64,000 nt of DNA, taken from positions 96,128-160,127 of the forward strand of contig JABGUH010000005.1 in assembly GCA_018646675.1 (NCBI GenBank), written 5' to 3'. Both the position numbers and the translations under genes were made by a program. The notes beneath the pieces were generated by a model that saw only the letters and a list, made by a program, of their open reading frames with translations, made no database searches and was not told the DNA's origin. Position 1 is the stretch's first letter. Each line of letters starts with the position of its first letter. Source of the DNA: Bdellovibrionales bacterium (GTDB lineage Bacteria > Bdellovibrionota > Bacteriovoracia > Bacteriovoracales > Bacteriovoracaceae). Of the stretch, positions 9,200-19,528 are shown piece by piece.

Positions 9200-9370
9200 A
9201 TATGACCCAAGTTTGCCCTTTCTGAGGAGTTAATTACTAATATGAAAGCCAATATTAACACATGTTTAATGTATAATGTACTGTAACGATTATACCGGTT
9301 GAATTCGATTGAATAAATAATGTGATAGATTGACTATTGCTATTTCAGATTTAAATGATCAGGTTTATGA

Positions 9371-10087
9371 TTAGGCTGCGTGTTTAGTCTCTGCATTCGA
9401 TCGATTGTCGACATCTGCTAGTTGCTGATCGGAAAATAGGGATAGCTGAATCTCACTATCGGTTTCATTGACTACTGATTGAAGAGTTGGGGTAGCTATC
9501 TGAAAGTCTGCCTGTTCTGTGAACGTTCCTGAAAACCAATCGGGAAGACCTCGACCATCGCGACGCAATATGGGAATTGCAAAGAGAATCATCCCCATGA
9601 TATAGCAGAGAAAGTATCCGCAAGTACGCCCTACGCCCTCACGGATTGAAAGATGGAGTGAGGAGCTATCACTTTTAGAGTAGACTCGCAGATTAAATAT
9701 TAACTTACCAGGAGTTTGTCCCTCGGCCAGAAAGTAGGAGAGAAAGAAGTATCCCCAAAAAGTCAGCAGAAGAATCGAGAAATTGACTGCCAACAATCCA
9801 TCAATTAGACGGTTTTGAGTATGGCTTGAAAGGTGGATAAAAGTAGTTTTCAAGAAATTACTGTAGGCCACCATAATCATCTTGTTGATTATAGTGATTA
9901 AAAATAGATCGGTAGTGAAGGCATAACATCTTTTTTTGATTAAAGATGATGGTTTACTGCGCACAGAAGTGACTGCTGGCCGTGGATCGGTCGGGTGTAG
10001 CGCTATTACATTTTCTGGTAACTCCTTCATCAAATAACTATCGTCGTTAGAGATATCTGACTTGAATACTCCGGTGATATCTTCCAT
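9371..10087 (-). CDS. RDD-family membrane protein
   Basis: 238 residues from ATG 10087 (the frame is open to 10204, but that would overlap the divergent FliM-like gene and add a non-matching segment; no strong ribosome-binding site decides it). The central part has the RDD pattern: a basic KKRCYAFTTDLFLI helix with Arg/Asp, a second span, then EGQTPGKLIFNLRVYSKS and REGVGRTCGYFL, with four spans in all. RDD proteins are poorly defined inner-membrane proteins, some linked to ion transport. N- and C-terminal tails are hydrophilic and not conserved-looking. Confidence 0.6.
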   Translation of the reverse strand: MEDITGVFKSDISNDDSYLMKELPENVIALHPTDPRPAVTSVRSKPSSLIKKRCYAFTTDLFLITIINKMIMVAYSNFLKTTFIHLSSHTQNRLIDGLLAVNFSILLLTFWGYFFLSYFLAEGQTPGKLIFNLRVYSKSDSSSLHLSIREGVGRTCGYFLCYIMGMILFAIPILRRDGRGLPDWFSGTFTEQADFQIATPTLQSVVNETDSEIQLSLFSDQQLADVDNRSNAETKHAA

Positions 10088-10179
10088 CCACTTGCACAAT
10101 TTTCCGGTAACCCGATGGGATACTATAGCACTTTGGATTTTGTAATTAACTATTTGTAGTAGATGACGAAAACTAAAGT

Positions 10180-10839
10180 ATGAGTAAAAACAGTCAAAAG
10201 CCAACTATTGTAAAGTATGATTTTGCCAATCCCGTGATACCTATTAGCAAGAAAAAAATACCGGCACTGGATTTTATTCATCAACTTTTTATTACTCATT
10301 TAAAGAGTGAACTGCCGGAGCAGATAGCTACCCAAGTCACTTTTTTAAAGGGGGAGCAGCAGCGAGTTACTCGCTTTCGTTCTTGGATTAATGATATCTC
10401 ACAACCGGTTGTAATATCGGTGATTGATAGTAATGTCGGTGGGAGAATGGCGATGATCTCTGATAGTGTATTTAATTTTGAGATGATGGGCAGCATGTTA
10501 GGCTCAAGTGATAAAAAAATAAACGAGATCAGCTCTGATAAATTTCAAGCACCGACTAAGCTGGAGCATACGCTGTTTTTAAAAATTCATCAAAATTTGA
10601 TCAAGCCGTTGACCAGCTCCTGGCGTAGGGCATATCCTCTGCAGCTTAAGGTGCTTAAGATTGAGACCAACCCCAAGCTATTAACTCTGCTGGAACCAAG
10701 CTCGGTGATAATTATCTCTACGTTGAAATTCAAGATGCATAATGGAAAAGATGGCCACTTCTCACTACTCTATCCCTATCAGCTACTAGAGCGGCCAGAA
10801 GTTTTGGCCGGACTGAAACAGTTAAGTGAGTCACTGTAG
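10180..10839 (+). CDS. FliM-like protein lacking the SpoA domain
   Basis: 219 residues that resemble the middle (CheC-like) domain of flagellar motor switch protein FliM: RFRSWINDISQPVVISVIDSNVGGRMAMISDSVFNFEMMGSMLG, KLEHTLFLKIHQNLIKPLTSSWRR and KIETNPKLLTLLEPSSVIIISTLKFK. True FliM is ~320-340 residues, with a CheY-binding EILSQDEID start and a C-terminal SpoA domain that builds the C-ring. Both are absent here, and the stop is not caused by an obvious frameshift. It may bind CheY-like or switch proteins without assembling the ring. Divergent from the RDD gene. ATG 10180 lacks a strong ribosome-binding site. Confidence 0.65.
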   Translation: MSKNSQKPTIVKYDFANPVIPISKKKIPALDFIHQLFITHLKSELPEQIATQVTFLKGEQQRVTRFRSWINDISQPVVISVIDSNVGGRMAMISDSVFNFEMMGSMLGSSDKKINEISSDKFQAPTKLEHTLFLKIHQNLIKPLTSSWRRAYPLQLKVLKIETNPKLLTLLEPSSVIIISTLKFKMHNGKDGHFSLLYPYQLLERPEVLAGLKQLSESL

Positions 10840-10858
10840 ATAAGCAGTAGGTACAAGT

Positions 10859-12043
10859 TTACAGTCCTAACTCCTCTTTCGCTTCGGAAAACATCTTAAT
10901 GGCAAAATCGAGATCCTCTCGAGTGTGGGCAGCTGAGATCTGGGTACGAATTCTAGCTTTCCCTTTAGGAACAACCGGATAGGAGAAGCCGATTACGTAG
11001 ATCCCTTTTTGCAGTAGCAGGTCTGCCATAGAAGACGCTAAAGTGGCATCACCCAACATAACGGGAACGATTGGGTGGGTGCCATCCAATACAGTTAGTC
11101 CCAGTTTGGTGATCTCCTGTCGGAAGTAGGCAGTGTTCTCTTTTAGTTTTGCCAGAATCTCGGGTGAATTTATGATCAAGTTCAGTGCTTTTATTGAGGC
11201 GGTGGCAATTGCCGGGGCCAAGGTGTTGGAGAAGAGATAGGGACGGGATCGCTGGCGCAGCAGTTCAACAATCTCTTTTTTGGCACTGGTATAGCCTCCA
11301 CTGGCACCACCGAGTGCCTTACCTAAAGTTCCGGTGATAATATCCACTCTTCCCATTACATCACAGTGCTGATGGGTGCCTCGCCCGGTTGACCCCATAA
11401 ATCCAACCGCGTGGGAGTCATCTACCATCACCATTGCATTATATTCGTCAGCTAGATCACACACCCCTTTCAGGTCGGCAATGTGGCCATCCATCGAGAA
11501 TACTCCATCAGTAACAATTAGTTTATATCTACAATTAGCAGCACTGATCAACTGCTCTTTTAGATCTTCCATATTGCTATTTTTATAACGAAAGCGTTTT
11601 GCTTTGGAGAGGCGAACACCATCAATGATACTGGCATGGTTTAGCTCATCACTAATGATGGCATCTTCTGCTCCCAAGAGGGTTTCAAATAGTCCACCAT
11701 TGGCATCAAAACAGGAGGAGTAGAGGATCGTATCCTCCATTCCCAAAAAGTCAGATATTTTTTGTTCTAATCGGCGGTGAACATCTTGAGTACCACAGAT
11801 AAAGCGTACAGAAGATAGACCGAATCCCCACTGATCCAAACTCTCTTTGGCAGCAGCAACAATTTCTGGATGAGAGGAGAGGCCAAGGTAGTTATTGGCA
11901 CACATGTTAATTACTTTCTCACCCCCCTTAACAAATATCTTGCTTCCTTGGGGGCCAGTCAGGATTCGTTCACTCTTATAGAGACCATCTTCTCTAATTG
12001 AGTTGAGTTCACCGGTTAGATACTCTTTCATTGAGTAGGACAT
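10859..12043 (-). CDS. kbl: 2-amino-3-ketobutyrate CoA ligase (glycine C-acetyltransferase)
   Basis: 394 residues, the usual family length. A PLP-dependent alpha-oxoamine synthase that cleaves 2-amino-3-ketobutyrate with CoA to glycine and acetyl-CoA. The PLP-lysine motif [14 protein letters not shown] and the [24 protein letters not shown] segment are intact, as is [13 protein letters not shown] near the N-terminus. It lies 32 bases downstream of tdh on the same strand, so the two form the classic threonine-degradation operon. GAAAGGAGAG just upstream of ATG 12043 serves as ribosome-binding site. Confidence 0.95.
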   Translation of the reverse strand: MSYSMKEYLTGELNSIREDGLYKSERILTGPQGSKIFVKGGEKVINMCANNYLGLSSHPEIVAAAKESLDQWGFGLSSVRFICGTQDVHRRLEQKISDFLGMEDTILYSSCFDANGGLFETLLGAEDAIISDELNHASIIDGVRLSKAKRFRYKNSNMEDLKEQLISAANCRYKLIVTDGVFSMDGHIADLKGVCDLADEYNAMVMVDDSHAVGFMGSTGRGTHQHCDVMGRVDIITGTLGKALGGASGGYTSAKKEIVELLRQRSRPYLFSNTLAPAIATASIKALNLIINSPEILAKLKENTAYFRQEITKLGLTVLDGTHPIVPVMLGDATLASSMADLLLQKGIYVIGFSYPVVPKGKARIRTQISAAHTREDLDFAIKMFSEAKEELGL

Positions 12044-12075
12044 CTTGTACTCTCCTTTCAGGTCTGACGAGAGGA

Positions 12076-13101
12076 CTAATCCCAGTTAAGGATAACCTTG
12101 CCGCAAAGTCCTTCGCGCATTAGATCAAATGCTTTTTTAAATTCGGTATAATGAAATTGATGAGTAAGGCTAGGGCCAATGTCAAGGCCGGATAGCACCA
12201 TGGAACTCATCTTGTACCAAGTCTCATACATCTCTCGGCCATAGATTCCTTTAATGGTTAAGCCATTAAATACCACCTTGTCCCAGTCAATCTTGGTATC
12301 TTCGCCCTGAATTCCTAATAGAGCGATCTTTCCACCGTGGATCATGCTACCGACCATCTGGTTAAAGGCTTGCTCACTACCTGACATCTCCAAGCCAACA
12401 TCGAATCCCTCAGCCATTCCTAATTTTTCCATCACATCTGTGAGTTGAATATCTTGAGGATTGATCGCACGAGTAGCTCCCATCTTGCGGGCCAGAGTTA
12501 AGCGATAGGGGTTAAGGTCACTGACCACAATGTGGCGGGCCCCAGCATGACGACAAATGGCGGTGGCCATTAACCCAATCGGCCCTGCTCCAGTGATCAG
12601 AACATCTTCGCCGAGAAGATCAAACGAGAGAGCAGTATGGGTGGCATTTCCCAACGGATCAAAGCTGGCCAGAACATTCTTATCAATCGCCGGATCTGCT
12701 AACCACAGGTTGCTACCGGGAATGGATAGATACTCAGCAAAAGCACCATCGCGCTCTATTCCCACGCCATAGGTATCTCGGCATAGGTGACGACGACCGG
12801 CCATGCAGTTACGACAACGACCACAGACGACATGGCCCTCACCGCTGACTGTAATACCTCGTTTAAGTTGTTTCCAATTTTCGCCGCACTCTATCAGGGT
12901 GCCACAGAACTCATGACCAATTACTCTTGGTGGTTGGATGTGATTTTGTGCCCACTCGTCCCAGTTATAGATGTGTAGATCTGTACCGCAGATCGCACTC
13001 TTCTCAATTTTGACTAGTACATCATCAGATCCAACCACTGGTTGGTCGACATCACAAAGCCAGAGTCCCTCTTGTGGTTTGCTCTTGACTAGCGCTTTCA
13101 A
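12076..13101 (-). CDS. tdh: L-threonine 3-dehydrogenase, zinc-dependent
   Basis: 341 residues, matching E. coli Tdh in length. It oxidises threonine to 2-amino-3-ketobutyrate with NAD+. Visible are the catalytic-zinc region [15 protein letters not shown] and GHEFCG, the structural-zinc cysteines CGRCRNC...C, and the Rossmann motif GAGPIGLMA. First gene of tdh-kbl. The upstream secG ends only nine bases before it, so read-through from pgk-tpiA-secG is likely. Confidence 0.95.
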   Translation of the reverse strand: MKALVKSKPQEGLWLCDVDQPVVGSDDVLVKIEKSAICGTDLHIYNWDEWAQNHIQPPRVIGHEFCGTLIECGENWKQLKRGITVSGEGHVVCGRCRNCMAGRRHLCRDTYGVGIERDGAFAEYLSIPGSNLWLADPAIDKNVLASFDPLGNATHTALSFDLLGEDVLITGAGPIGLMATAICRHAGARHIVVSDLNPYRLTLARKMGATRAINPQDIQLTDVMEKLGMAEGFDVGLEMSGSEQAFNQMVGSMIHGGKIALLGIQGEDTKIDWDKVVFNGLTIKGIYGREMYETWYKMSSMVLSGLDIGPSLTHQFHYTEFKKAFDLMREGLCGKVILNWD

Positions 13102-13110
13102 GGTGCTTTC

Positions 13111-13467
13111 TTATTTAGTGGTTGTTGTAGTGCTAGGCTCTTTGCTCTTTTGGGCAGCAGCAGCTTCTTGTGCTTCAACTGCCTTATCCGCATTAAGTGG
13201 ACGGGCCACCGGAGCCTCAGAGTCTAACAAGGATTTACTGCCACGTTGACTTTGAATTCTGGCCAATAAGATGGAGTTACCAAGAAATAGGATCGCTAGC
13301 ACCACGGTAATTTTACTAAAGATATTACCCTGCTGAGCAGAGGTCATTACCGAGTCAGAGCTTCCCCCCATCAGTCCCGCTTCTGCTCCCTTACCAAACT
13401 GCAAGAGCACTAGAAGAATGAGTAGCACAGAGACGATTGCTTGGAATACCATAAGTGAAGACAACAT
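13111..13467 (-). CDS. secG: Preprotein translocase subunit SecG
   Basis: 118 residues with two membrane spans (about 1-22 and 53-72) and the hallmark LLQFGKGAEAGLMGG loop, which in SecG proteins faces the SecYE channel. A long Ala/Glu/Lys/Thr-rich C-terminal tail follows, typical of proteobacterial SecG. ATG 13467 fits the family start; the frame extends nine residues further. The order pgk-tpiA-secG is widespread. Confidence 0.9.
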   Translation of the reverse strand: MLSSLMVFQAIVSVLLILLVLLQFGKGAEAGLMGGSSDSVMTSAQQGNIFSKITVVLAILFLGNSILLARIQSQRGSKSLLDSEAPVARPLNADKAVEAQEAAAAQKSKEPSTTTTTK

Positions 13468-13564
13468 AATATATTTACCCTTTGCTGGTCCCATCTAGGA
13501 CGAATCAATTTTAACTATATGTGACTATCCAAGATTGCCCATTTTGGCAAGCAAGAGCTGTAAA

Positions 13565-14326
13565 TTATAGGGATCCAGCTACACAGAGGTCAAGAAAACT
13601 CTTTGGGTTAAGGCTTGCGCCACCAACTAATGCCCCATCAATGTCTGGTTGGGATAAAAGCTCTGTAATATTAGAAGGTTTAACGCTTCCACCGTAGAGA
13701 ATAATTAGGTCATCTCCCTTTAATGGGGTGGCACGGTCTAGGTGGGGGCGAATTAGGGCGTGAACCTCTTCAGCTTGTCTTGGCGTAGCCGTTTGGCCGG
13801 TACCAATCGCCCAGACGGGCTCATAGGCAATAATTAGGTCACTAATTTTATCTGCTGGTAGATCTTTTAAGCCATTATCAAGTTGACCTAGCACTATCTC
13901 TTCCATTTTTCCTGCTTCTCGCTCCTCCAGGGTCTCACCAACACAGAAGATAACTTTTAAGCCATTTTCTAATGCCAGCAACATCTTTTGGTTTAAGATC
14001 TGATCACTCTCTTCAAAGAATGCACGACGCTCGGAGTGACCAATGATCACAAAGTGGGCACCAAGGTCCTTGATGGAAGCAGGAGAGACATCACCGGTGA
14101 AGGCTCCAGAGTTTTTATGAGATGAGGTTTGGGGGCCGCACTTGATCTTGCCACCCATGGTATTTGAAAGTCCTAGACACTTTGCAAGGTGAATAAATTG
14201 GGGAGAGATCCACGCTTCGCACTTAATCATATCAAGATTTGTTTCTAAGGATCCAAAGAACTCCTTCACCTGTCCTAAATCTTGGTTCATCTTCCAATTG
14301 CCAACAATGTGATTTACTCTGCTCAT
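13565..14326 (-). CDS. tpiA: Triosephosphate isomerase
   Basis: 253 residues. Interconverts dihydroxyacetone phosphate and glyceraldehyde 3-phosphate. Catalytic lysine in GNWKMN, histidine in IGHSERR, glutamate in AYEPVWAIGTG and the phosphate-binding YGGSVKPSN and GALVGGASL loops are all present. ATG 14326 is preceded by GAAGGAGTT at a good distance, which rules out the in-frame ATG upstream. It follows pgk by 30 bases. Confidence 0.96.
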   Translation of the reverse strand: MSRVNHIVGNWKMNQDLGQVKEFFGSLETNLDMIKCEAWISPQFIHLAKCLGLSNTMGGKIKCGPQTSSHKNSGAFTGDVSPASIKDLGAHFVIIGHSERRAFFEESDQILNQKMLLALENGLKVIFCVGETLEEREAGKMEEIVLGQLDNGLKDLPADKISDLIIAYEPVWAIGTGQTATPRQAEEVHALIRPHLDRATPLKGDDLIILYGGSVKPSNITELLSQPDIDGALVGGASLNPKSFLDLCVAGSL

Positions 14327-14356
14327 AGCGTTAACTCCTTCAATCAATAAATTAAC

Positions 14357-15550
14357 TTACTCATTTATCCCAAATTTTAGTGCCTGGATTCCAGGTAGCT
14401 CACCGTCTTCGATATACTCTAGGGAGGCTCCGCCGCCGGTGGAGATATGAGAGATTAGATCTCCTTTTCCAGAGCGTTTAACCGCACTGACTGAGTCACC
14501 ACCTCCAACCAAGGTAAAAGCATCGCTAGCATGGGCCATTGCTTTCGCAATCTCCATACTTCCGTGGGCAAAGCAGGGCTTCTCAAATAGCCCCATCGGG
14601 CCATTCCATAGGACTGTTTTTGCTTTTGAAATTAAATTTACGTAGTTGGCAACTGTCACCTCCCCAATATCGAGGCCCATCATATCATCAGGAATATTTT
14701 TTTCTGTGATGGAGACAGCATCTCCATGGATTGAGGTTGCAACTAAGTGATCTGTCGGTAGAGAGATCTTGCGGGCCGTAGTGTCCATCAAAATCCCCTT
14801 GGCCAGTTTGACATCACCGTCATCACAAAGTGATTTGCCAACAGTGTATCCCTGTGCCTTGAGAAAGGGGTAGGCCATGGCACCCCCAATTAGTAGTTGG
14901 CTCACAATTGGCAGCAGCTTCTCAATGATCTTAATTTTATCTTGAACTTTTGCTCCACCTAAGATGGCAACTAGTGGCATTTGGGGACGTTCTACGACTT
15001 TTGCCAGAGCGGTGACCTCTCTGGCCAGTAACATTCCTCCATAAGCATCTTGGGGAAAGTATGTGTTGATACCGTAGGTGGATGCGTGTTTGCGATGGCA
15101 GGTACCAAAGGCATCGTTGACATAGATATCGGCATAGGAGGCCAGAGTTCTAGCAAACTCCGGATCATTTGCCTTTTCCTGGGGATGAAAACGCAGATTC
15201 TCTAATAGAATAATGCGGTTGGTACTTAGCCCTAGCATTGTTTTGATGGCACTATCAGTTGCACTTTCAGTTAAAAGAATCTCCTCATGAAGCCGTTCTG
15301 CCAGGTAGCTGGCAACCGGCTCTAAAGAGAAGCGCTTATCCTTTCCTGCTTTAGGGCGTCCGAGGTGGCTCATCATAACGAGTTTCTTGGCCCCACCAGT
15401 TAGGATTTTACGAATTGTCGGAATCGCTAAATCAATGCGGGTCGTATCGTCAATTGTCAGGGGAGCGCCACTCAATGGAACATTAAAGTCAAAGCGGGCG
15501 ATAACTTTTTTGTCCTTAAAATCTGCTTGATCAATGTATTTGATTGCCAT
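14357..15550 (-). CDS. pgk: Phosphoglycerate kinase
   Basis: 397 residues, normal for bacterial Pgk. Makes ATP and 3-phosphoglycerate from 1,3-bisphosphoglycerate. N-domain substrate residues are in RFDFNVPL, MSHLGRPK and GTCHRKHAS; the nucleotide side shows AILGGAKV, the NGPMGLFE loop and VGGGDSVSAV. ATG 15550 (MAIKYIDQ) follows GAGAGAG; the longer frame would add 12 non-conserved residues. First gene of the glycolysis-secG run, divergent from the YhaM-like gene. Confidence 0.96.
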   Translation of the reverse strand: MAIKYIDQADFKDKKVIARFDFNVPLSGAPLTIDDTTRIDLAIPTIRKILTGGAKKLVMMSHLGRPKAGKDKRFSLEPVASYLAERLHEEILLTESATDSAIKTMLGLSTNRIILLENLRFHPQEKANDPEFARTLASYADIYVNDAFGTCHRKHASTYGINTYFPQDAYGGMLLAREVTALAKVVERPQMPLVAILGGAKVQDKIKIIEKLLPIVSQLLIGGAMAYPFLKAQGYTVGKSLCDDGDVKLAKGILMDTTARKISLPTDHLVATSIHGDAVSITEKNIPDDMMGLDIGEVTVANYVNLISKAKTVLWNGPMGLFEKPCFAHGSMEIAKAMAHASDAFTLVGGGDSVSAVKRSGKGDLISHISTGGGASLEYIEDGELPGIQALKFGINE

Positions 15551-15714
15551 TACTCTCTCTAACCTCGCGCTGAAGTGGTTTTCCAATTAGTTACTTAAAG
15601 TATTGATAAGTGCGCGTATTGTATTATTTCACACTTCATATGACCACGAATATGTTGAATCATAAGATTTTTCTGTGTAGGGTGGTGGAGTTTTTTTGTC
15701 AGGAGCTAATGAAG

Positions 15715-16785
15715 ATGGAGAAGCGACAGTTTGTCAGTGATCTACACAATAAGGATGAGGTTGAATCTTTTTTTCTGGTCAAGTATATTGCAGTTATGGC
15801 CGGAAGGGATGGACGCTCTTATCTAAATCTTGTGTTAGCCGATAGCAGTGGAGACCTAGAAGCTCGGCGCTGGAGCCATGCAGAAGAGAGTTTCAAGCGT
15901 GTGCAGAAGGGAAGCTATGTCAAAGTGAAGGGCAAGATCAATTTATATCAAAGCCGTTTTCAGTTAATTGTCAAAGACCTCGTTCCTATTCCGGCTGATA
16001 GCGTTAAGCCAGAAGACTATCTGCGACAATCTCAGAGCGATCCAGAGCGAATGTTCGAAGAGCTTTTAACTATTGCTGATCAGATGGGAGATTGCTATTT
16101 GCGTGATCTACTACAAATGGTCCTAATGGATGCTGAGATAAAAAGGCGGCTGACACTTTGGCCGGCCGGAAAGAGTATTCATCATGCTTTCACCGGAGGC
16201 CTACTGGAGCATATCCTCTCCTGTGCCCGTTTAGCGATGTTGATCACTCCTAATTACCAGGAGGTTAACCGGGATTATGTGGTGGCCGGAGCAGTTTTAC
16301 ACGACATCTGCAAAATCTACGAACTATCCGATGGGCCGGTGGTTGAGTACACTGATGAGGGGCGGCTGGTTGGTCATCTGGTAAATGGGGTCCAACTATT
16401 GGATCGTTTTATCTCCAAGATGCCTCACTTTCCTTCCCAGTCCAAGATGCACCTAGAGCACATTCTAGTCTCTCACCATGGAAGCTTAGAGCATGGCTCG
16501 ACCAAACCTCCCCAGACCAGAGAGGCACAACTGGTTCACTTTATCGACCTGATTGATTCTCAAATGAATAGCTTTCAAACTGCGATTGAAAATGATCGCG
16601 GCAATAGTGATTGGACCGGCTATATCAAGCATCTTGATCGTATGCTCTATAAGGGTAAGCTGCGCTCTATTTCTCAACCACTAGAGCTTGAAGGTGGAGA
16701 TGATGAAGGAGGAACTCCCAAGGTTAAAGCCGAGGGTAGTCCAACTCATAGCATGGCCGATCAACTAAAAAATTTTAAGGTCTAA
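15715..16785 (+). CDS. YhaM-like 3'-5' exoribonuclease (OB fold plus HD domain)
   Basis: 356 residues from ATG 15715 (AGGAG at 15701-15705; ATG 15709 is an alternative, and the frame is open to 15610). An N-terminal OB-fold (about 10-90: YIAVMAGRDGRSYLNLVLADSSGDLEARRW) binds nucleic acid. An HD phosphohydrolase domain follows, with HHAFTGGLLEHIL, LHDICKIYEL and HHGSLEHG as metal ligands. Bacillus YhaM degrades single-stranded RNA and DNA from the 3' end. The C-terminal 40 residues are charged and Gly-rich. Confidence 0.85.
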   Translation: MEKRQFVSDLHNKDEVESFFLVKYIAVMAGRDGRSYLNLVLADSSGDLEARRWSHAEESFKRVQKGSYVKVKGKINLYQSRFQLIVKDLVPIPADSVKPEDYLRQSQSDPERMFEELLTIADQMGDCYLRDLLQMVLMDAEIKRRLTLWPAGKSIHHAFTGGLLEHILSCARLAMLITPNYQEVNRDYVVAGAVLHDICKIYELSDGPVVEYTDEGRLVGHLVNGVQLLDRFISKMPHFPSQSKMHLEHILVSHHGSLEHGSTKPPQTREAQLVHFIDLIDSQMNSFQTAIENDRGNSDWTGYIKHLDRMLYKGKLRSISQPLELEGGDDEGGTPKVKAEGSPTHSMADQLKNFKV

Positions 16786-16791
16786 AAAAAC

Positions 16792-18027
16792 TTAAATTGT
16801 AAACTGTCCACTCTCGATAATCTGTTTTGGTTTACCATCGAGAGAGTATCCTGTGACTGAGATCTCTTCGGAACCAATCATAAAGTCAATGTGTTGAAGC
16901 GACTGATTAAATCCTGCTGCCTTTTTTTCGTCCTCAGTTTTAAGCTCCTGGTGGTTGTCAATCGCCAGATCGATCGCCCTTCCCAGTGCGATGTGGCAGG
17001 CGGCATTTTCATCTAGCAGAATTGAGTGAAAGATTAGTCCCGATTGAAAAATAGGGCTGGAGGCATCAACTAGTGCAACCTCTCCAAGAAATCTTGCCTT
17101 TTCGTCAATTTCAAAAAAACGATCGAGTAGCTCTTTTCCCTCATCTGCACCATGATCGATTACCTTCCCCTGCTTAAATTCAAACCATGCCCCAACCACT
17201 TGATCACCAAGAACGGTAACCGGTCTGGTAACTTTAACCTTTCCCTCAGTTTTTCTAAAATCGGGTGATGTAAAGACCTCCTCGGTGGGAACATTTGGGA
17301 TAAAAGAGCGTCCCATCGCTGTCTCAATTTGACCTCCGGTCCATCGTGAGCGGGGAGCAAGATGAACTTTTAAGTCAGTTTGAGGGCCAACGAAGTGCAG
17401 ATAGCTCAGAGAGAGGTTGTTTAAAGATTGGCAGCGAGCTTTTAGAGTTTTTGCATGAGCTTGCCAGGCTTGGGCCGGATCATCTCGATCTAGTCGTAAA
17501 ATCGGGGTGAGAATTTTCCAAAGTGCCTTTAAATTCTCTTCGTCTGCCCTACCTCCTAGAATCATTTGGGCCCATTTGGGGGTAGGTAGAGCTCCGATAG
17601 TCCAAGTGCACCGACCATCCATCCGGGCGGCAACCATCGGCTTTACCGTTTTCATCATTGCTTGCTGTGTTTTAACCATTGCTTCTTGATTAATCTGTTT
17701 TCCCAATTCGGGATCTGCCTTTCCATCAAAGTACAAAAATGACCATTCATCTTCAATTAGTGATTCAATCATCGGTTTGAGAAAAGATGGAACAGATCCT
17801 CGATATTCAGCTTTTTGATAGCGACTCATATTAACGGTACTCATCGGGTGATCAATTTTACAGTAGACGTACTTTGCACCTAATTCATAAGCTTTTTTCT
17901 CTAAGATATGTACAAACGGCCAGTGATAGGGTTCAGCTTGAATTTGGATACACTGTCCTTCTCTAATTTTGATACCTGACTTTAGAATTAACTCTGCATA
18001 GCTCTCTTTGATAATTTCCCAATTCAT
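16792..18027 (-). CDS. M29-family aminopeptidase
   Basis: 411 residues, the family length. M29 enzymes (AmpS, PepS, aminopeptidase T) are cytoplasmic dimetal exopeptidases. The hallmark NVPTEEVFTSPDF, GRAIDLAI and HIDFMIGSEEISVTG near the C-terminus carry the metal-binding and catalytic Glu, His and Asp. It is convergent with the YhaM-like gene (6 bases apart) and has no close operon partner. Confidence 0.88.
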   Translation of the reverse strand: MNWEIIKESYAELILKSGIKIREGQCIQIQAEPYHWPFVHILEKKAYELGAKYVYCKIDHPMSTVNMSRYQKAEYRGSVPSFLKPMIESLIEDEWSFLYFDGKADPELGKQINQEAMVKTQQAMMKTVKPMVAARMDGRCTWTIGALPTPKWAQMILGGRADEENLKALWKILTPILRLDRDDPAQAWQAHAKTLKARCQSLNNLSLSYLHFVGPQTDLKVHLAPRSRWTGGQIETAMGRSFIPNVPTEEVFTSPDFRKTEGKVKVTRPVTVLGDQVVGAWFEFKQGKVIDHGADEGKELLDRFFEIDEKARFLGEVALVDASSPIFQSGLIFHSILLDENAACHIALGRAIDLAIDNHQELKTEDEKKAAGFNQSLQHIDFMIGSEEISVTGYSLDGKPKQIIESGQFTI

Positions 18028-18136
18028 TGTCTAACCTTTTGTTTATTTAATAGTGGTCGAAGAGTAATAAATCTATACCTGTTTAGCATAGAATTTTGAA
18101 AAACAAACAGGAACAGGGACCTTTTTGTGATGAAAT

Positions 18137-19267
18137 TTACGAGCGAATGGTAAGATAACTAATTTCACTGGGGGCCAGAACCCGGATTGGTGGCCCCCAA
18201 TGTCCTGTACCTCGGCTGACAAATATCTGTTGCCCAGGACGATGTTGGTGGAGACCCGCGATGTAGGGCTGATCCAGTTTTACCAGCAAGCCAAAGGGAT
18301 AGATCTGCCCGCCATGAGTATGTCCACTTAACATTAGGTCACAGCGAAGATTCTTAAAATATTTAATTGCCTTAGGTTGGTGTGCCAGCACTATCGTTGG
18401 AAGTGCTGGATCAACTCCCTGATAGGCAGCTTTAAGATCTGGGGCATACTCTTTAAAACGCTCTCCGATTAGATCGTTAATACCGACTAAATTAAATGCT
18501 CCCTTTTTAGTCTTGATCACTTGATGCTGATTGGTGAGCGTTGTGATTCCCAGTTGCCTAACCAATATCAATGCTGCTTCCACTCCGCGAAAATACTCAT
18601 GATTTCCAGTCACAAAGTAGGTCGGTGCTACAATATTGGATAGTGGTTGTAGGTCATCGGCTACTTCAGCTGCAGATCTGTCCAGTAGATCGCCAGTAAT
18701 CACGACCATATCTGGCCTTAGTCGATTTACTCTCTCAACAACTGACTCAACAAGAGGGCGTCTAATCGTGTGTCCAACATGGAGATCAGATAGTTGAACG
18801 ATGGTAAAATTATCATCCGGAAAATCCTTAACTCTAACGACTCGCTTGTTGATTGCGGGAGACCTTCCGCCTTCAATAAAACCACGTATCAAATAGTTAA
18901 GAGTGGCGGCCACCATCGTAAGATCAAAGATCATTCGAATGGTTTGGCGTCGATTGTGATCGAAGGGTATCTTTCGAGATGAAACGATGCCCAGGTTATA
19001 GATGATGGTAACTACCAAAAGCATAAAGGTGATTCCTACGGCACTGCTAGATAGAGCGTAGGTAAAGGAGGATTTAGGTAGTAGGTTGATTGCGCGACTT
19101 AAGACTAGATAGATCTCCCCTCCCATTAAAGAGATGACAATTGTCAAACTGAGCCATTTGATATTGTAAGAGAGTTGGCAGAAGAGGCGTCGATAGATAT
19201 AGAGATTGGCCGATGCCATGATCGTCAAGAAAATGGTTGCGAAGATAATCATCGATTCGACTTTCAT
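18137..19267 (-). CDS. Membrane-anchored metallophosphoesterase (YaeI/YkuE type)
   Basis: 376 residues. Four membrane segments occupy about residues 5-25, 35-58, 68-92 and 108-124. A calcineurin-like phosphoesterase follows with the five metal blocks in order: LSDLHVGH, ITGDLLDR, GNHEYF, LAHQPK and SGHTHGGQIYPFG. Related proteins act on phospholipid or nucleotide phosphoesters at the inner membrane. The substrate here is unknown. Monocistronic. Confidence 0.85.
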   Translation of the reverse strand: MKVESMIIFATIFLTIMASANLYIYRRLFCQLSYNIKWLSLTIVISLMGGEIYLVLSRAINLLPKSSFTYALSSSAVGITFMLLVVTIIYNLGIVSSRKIPFDHNRRQTIRMIFDLTMVAATLNYLIRGFIEGGRSPAINKRVVRVKDFPDDNFTIVQLSDLHVGHTIRRPLVESVVERVNRLRPDMVVITGDLLDRSAAEVADDLQPLSNIVAPTYFVTGNHEYFRGVEAALILVRQLGITTLTNQHQVIKTKKGAFNLVGINDLIGERFKEYAPDLKAAYQGVDPALPTIVLAHQPKAIKYFKNLRCDLMLSGHTHGGQIYPFGLLVKLDQPYIAGLHQHRPGQQIFVSRGTGHWGPPIRVLAPSEISYLTIRS

Positions 19268-19419
19268 AGTAGAGGGTTCCTACTTCCTAATAGTGAATTA
19301 GGTTTAGATGTTGGGTATACTCCTTTCATTTATTCGGTATTTTGGGGTGGAAACTGTAGGGAGGACCGAGCAGGATGCGATCAGATGGATCGTACTTCAT
19401 CATCTATTTCACGCTAAAC

Positions 19420-19440
19420 CGGCCCTTTAAGGGCCGCTCT
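19420..19440. terminator. Hairpin between metallophosphoesterase and gcvP
   Basis: CGGCCC, TTTAA, GGGCCG followed by CTCTTTT on the plus strand; on the minus strand it lies about 95 bases after the gcvP stop. The strong 6-bp GC stem looks like a terminator, but there is no plus-strand gene to end, so it probably serves gcvP. Confidence 0.45.
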
Positions 19441-19528
19441 TTTGACAGTGACGATAGATTGAGGCACCGATCGCTCCTTGTCGTCTGAGGGAGGGGTAAA
19501 CTATAGGAATTTAAATATTTGTAATCTG

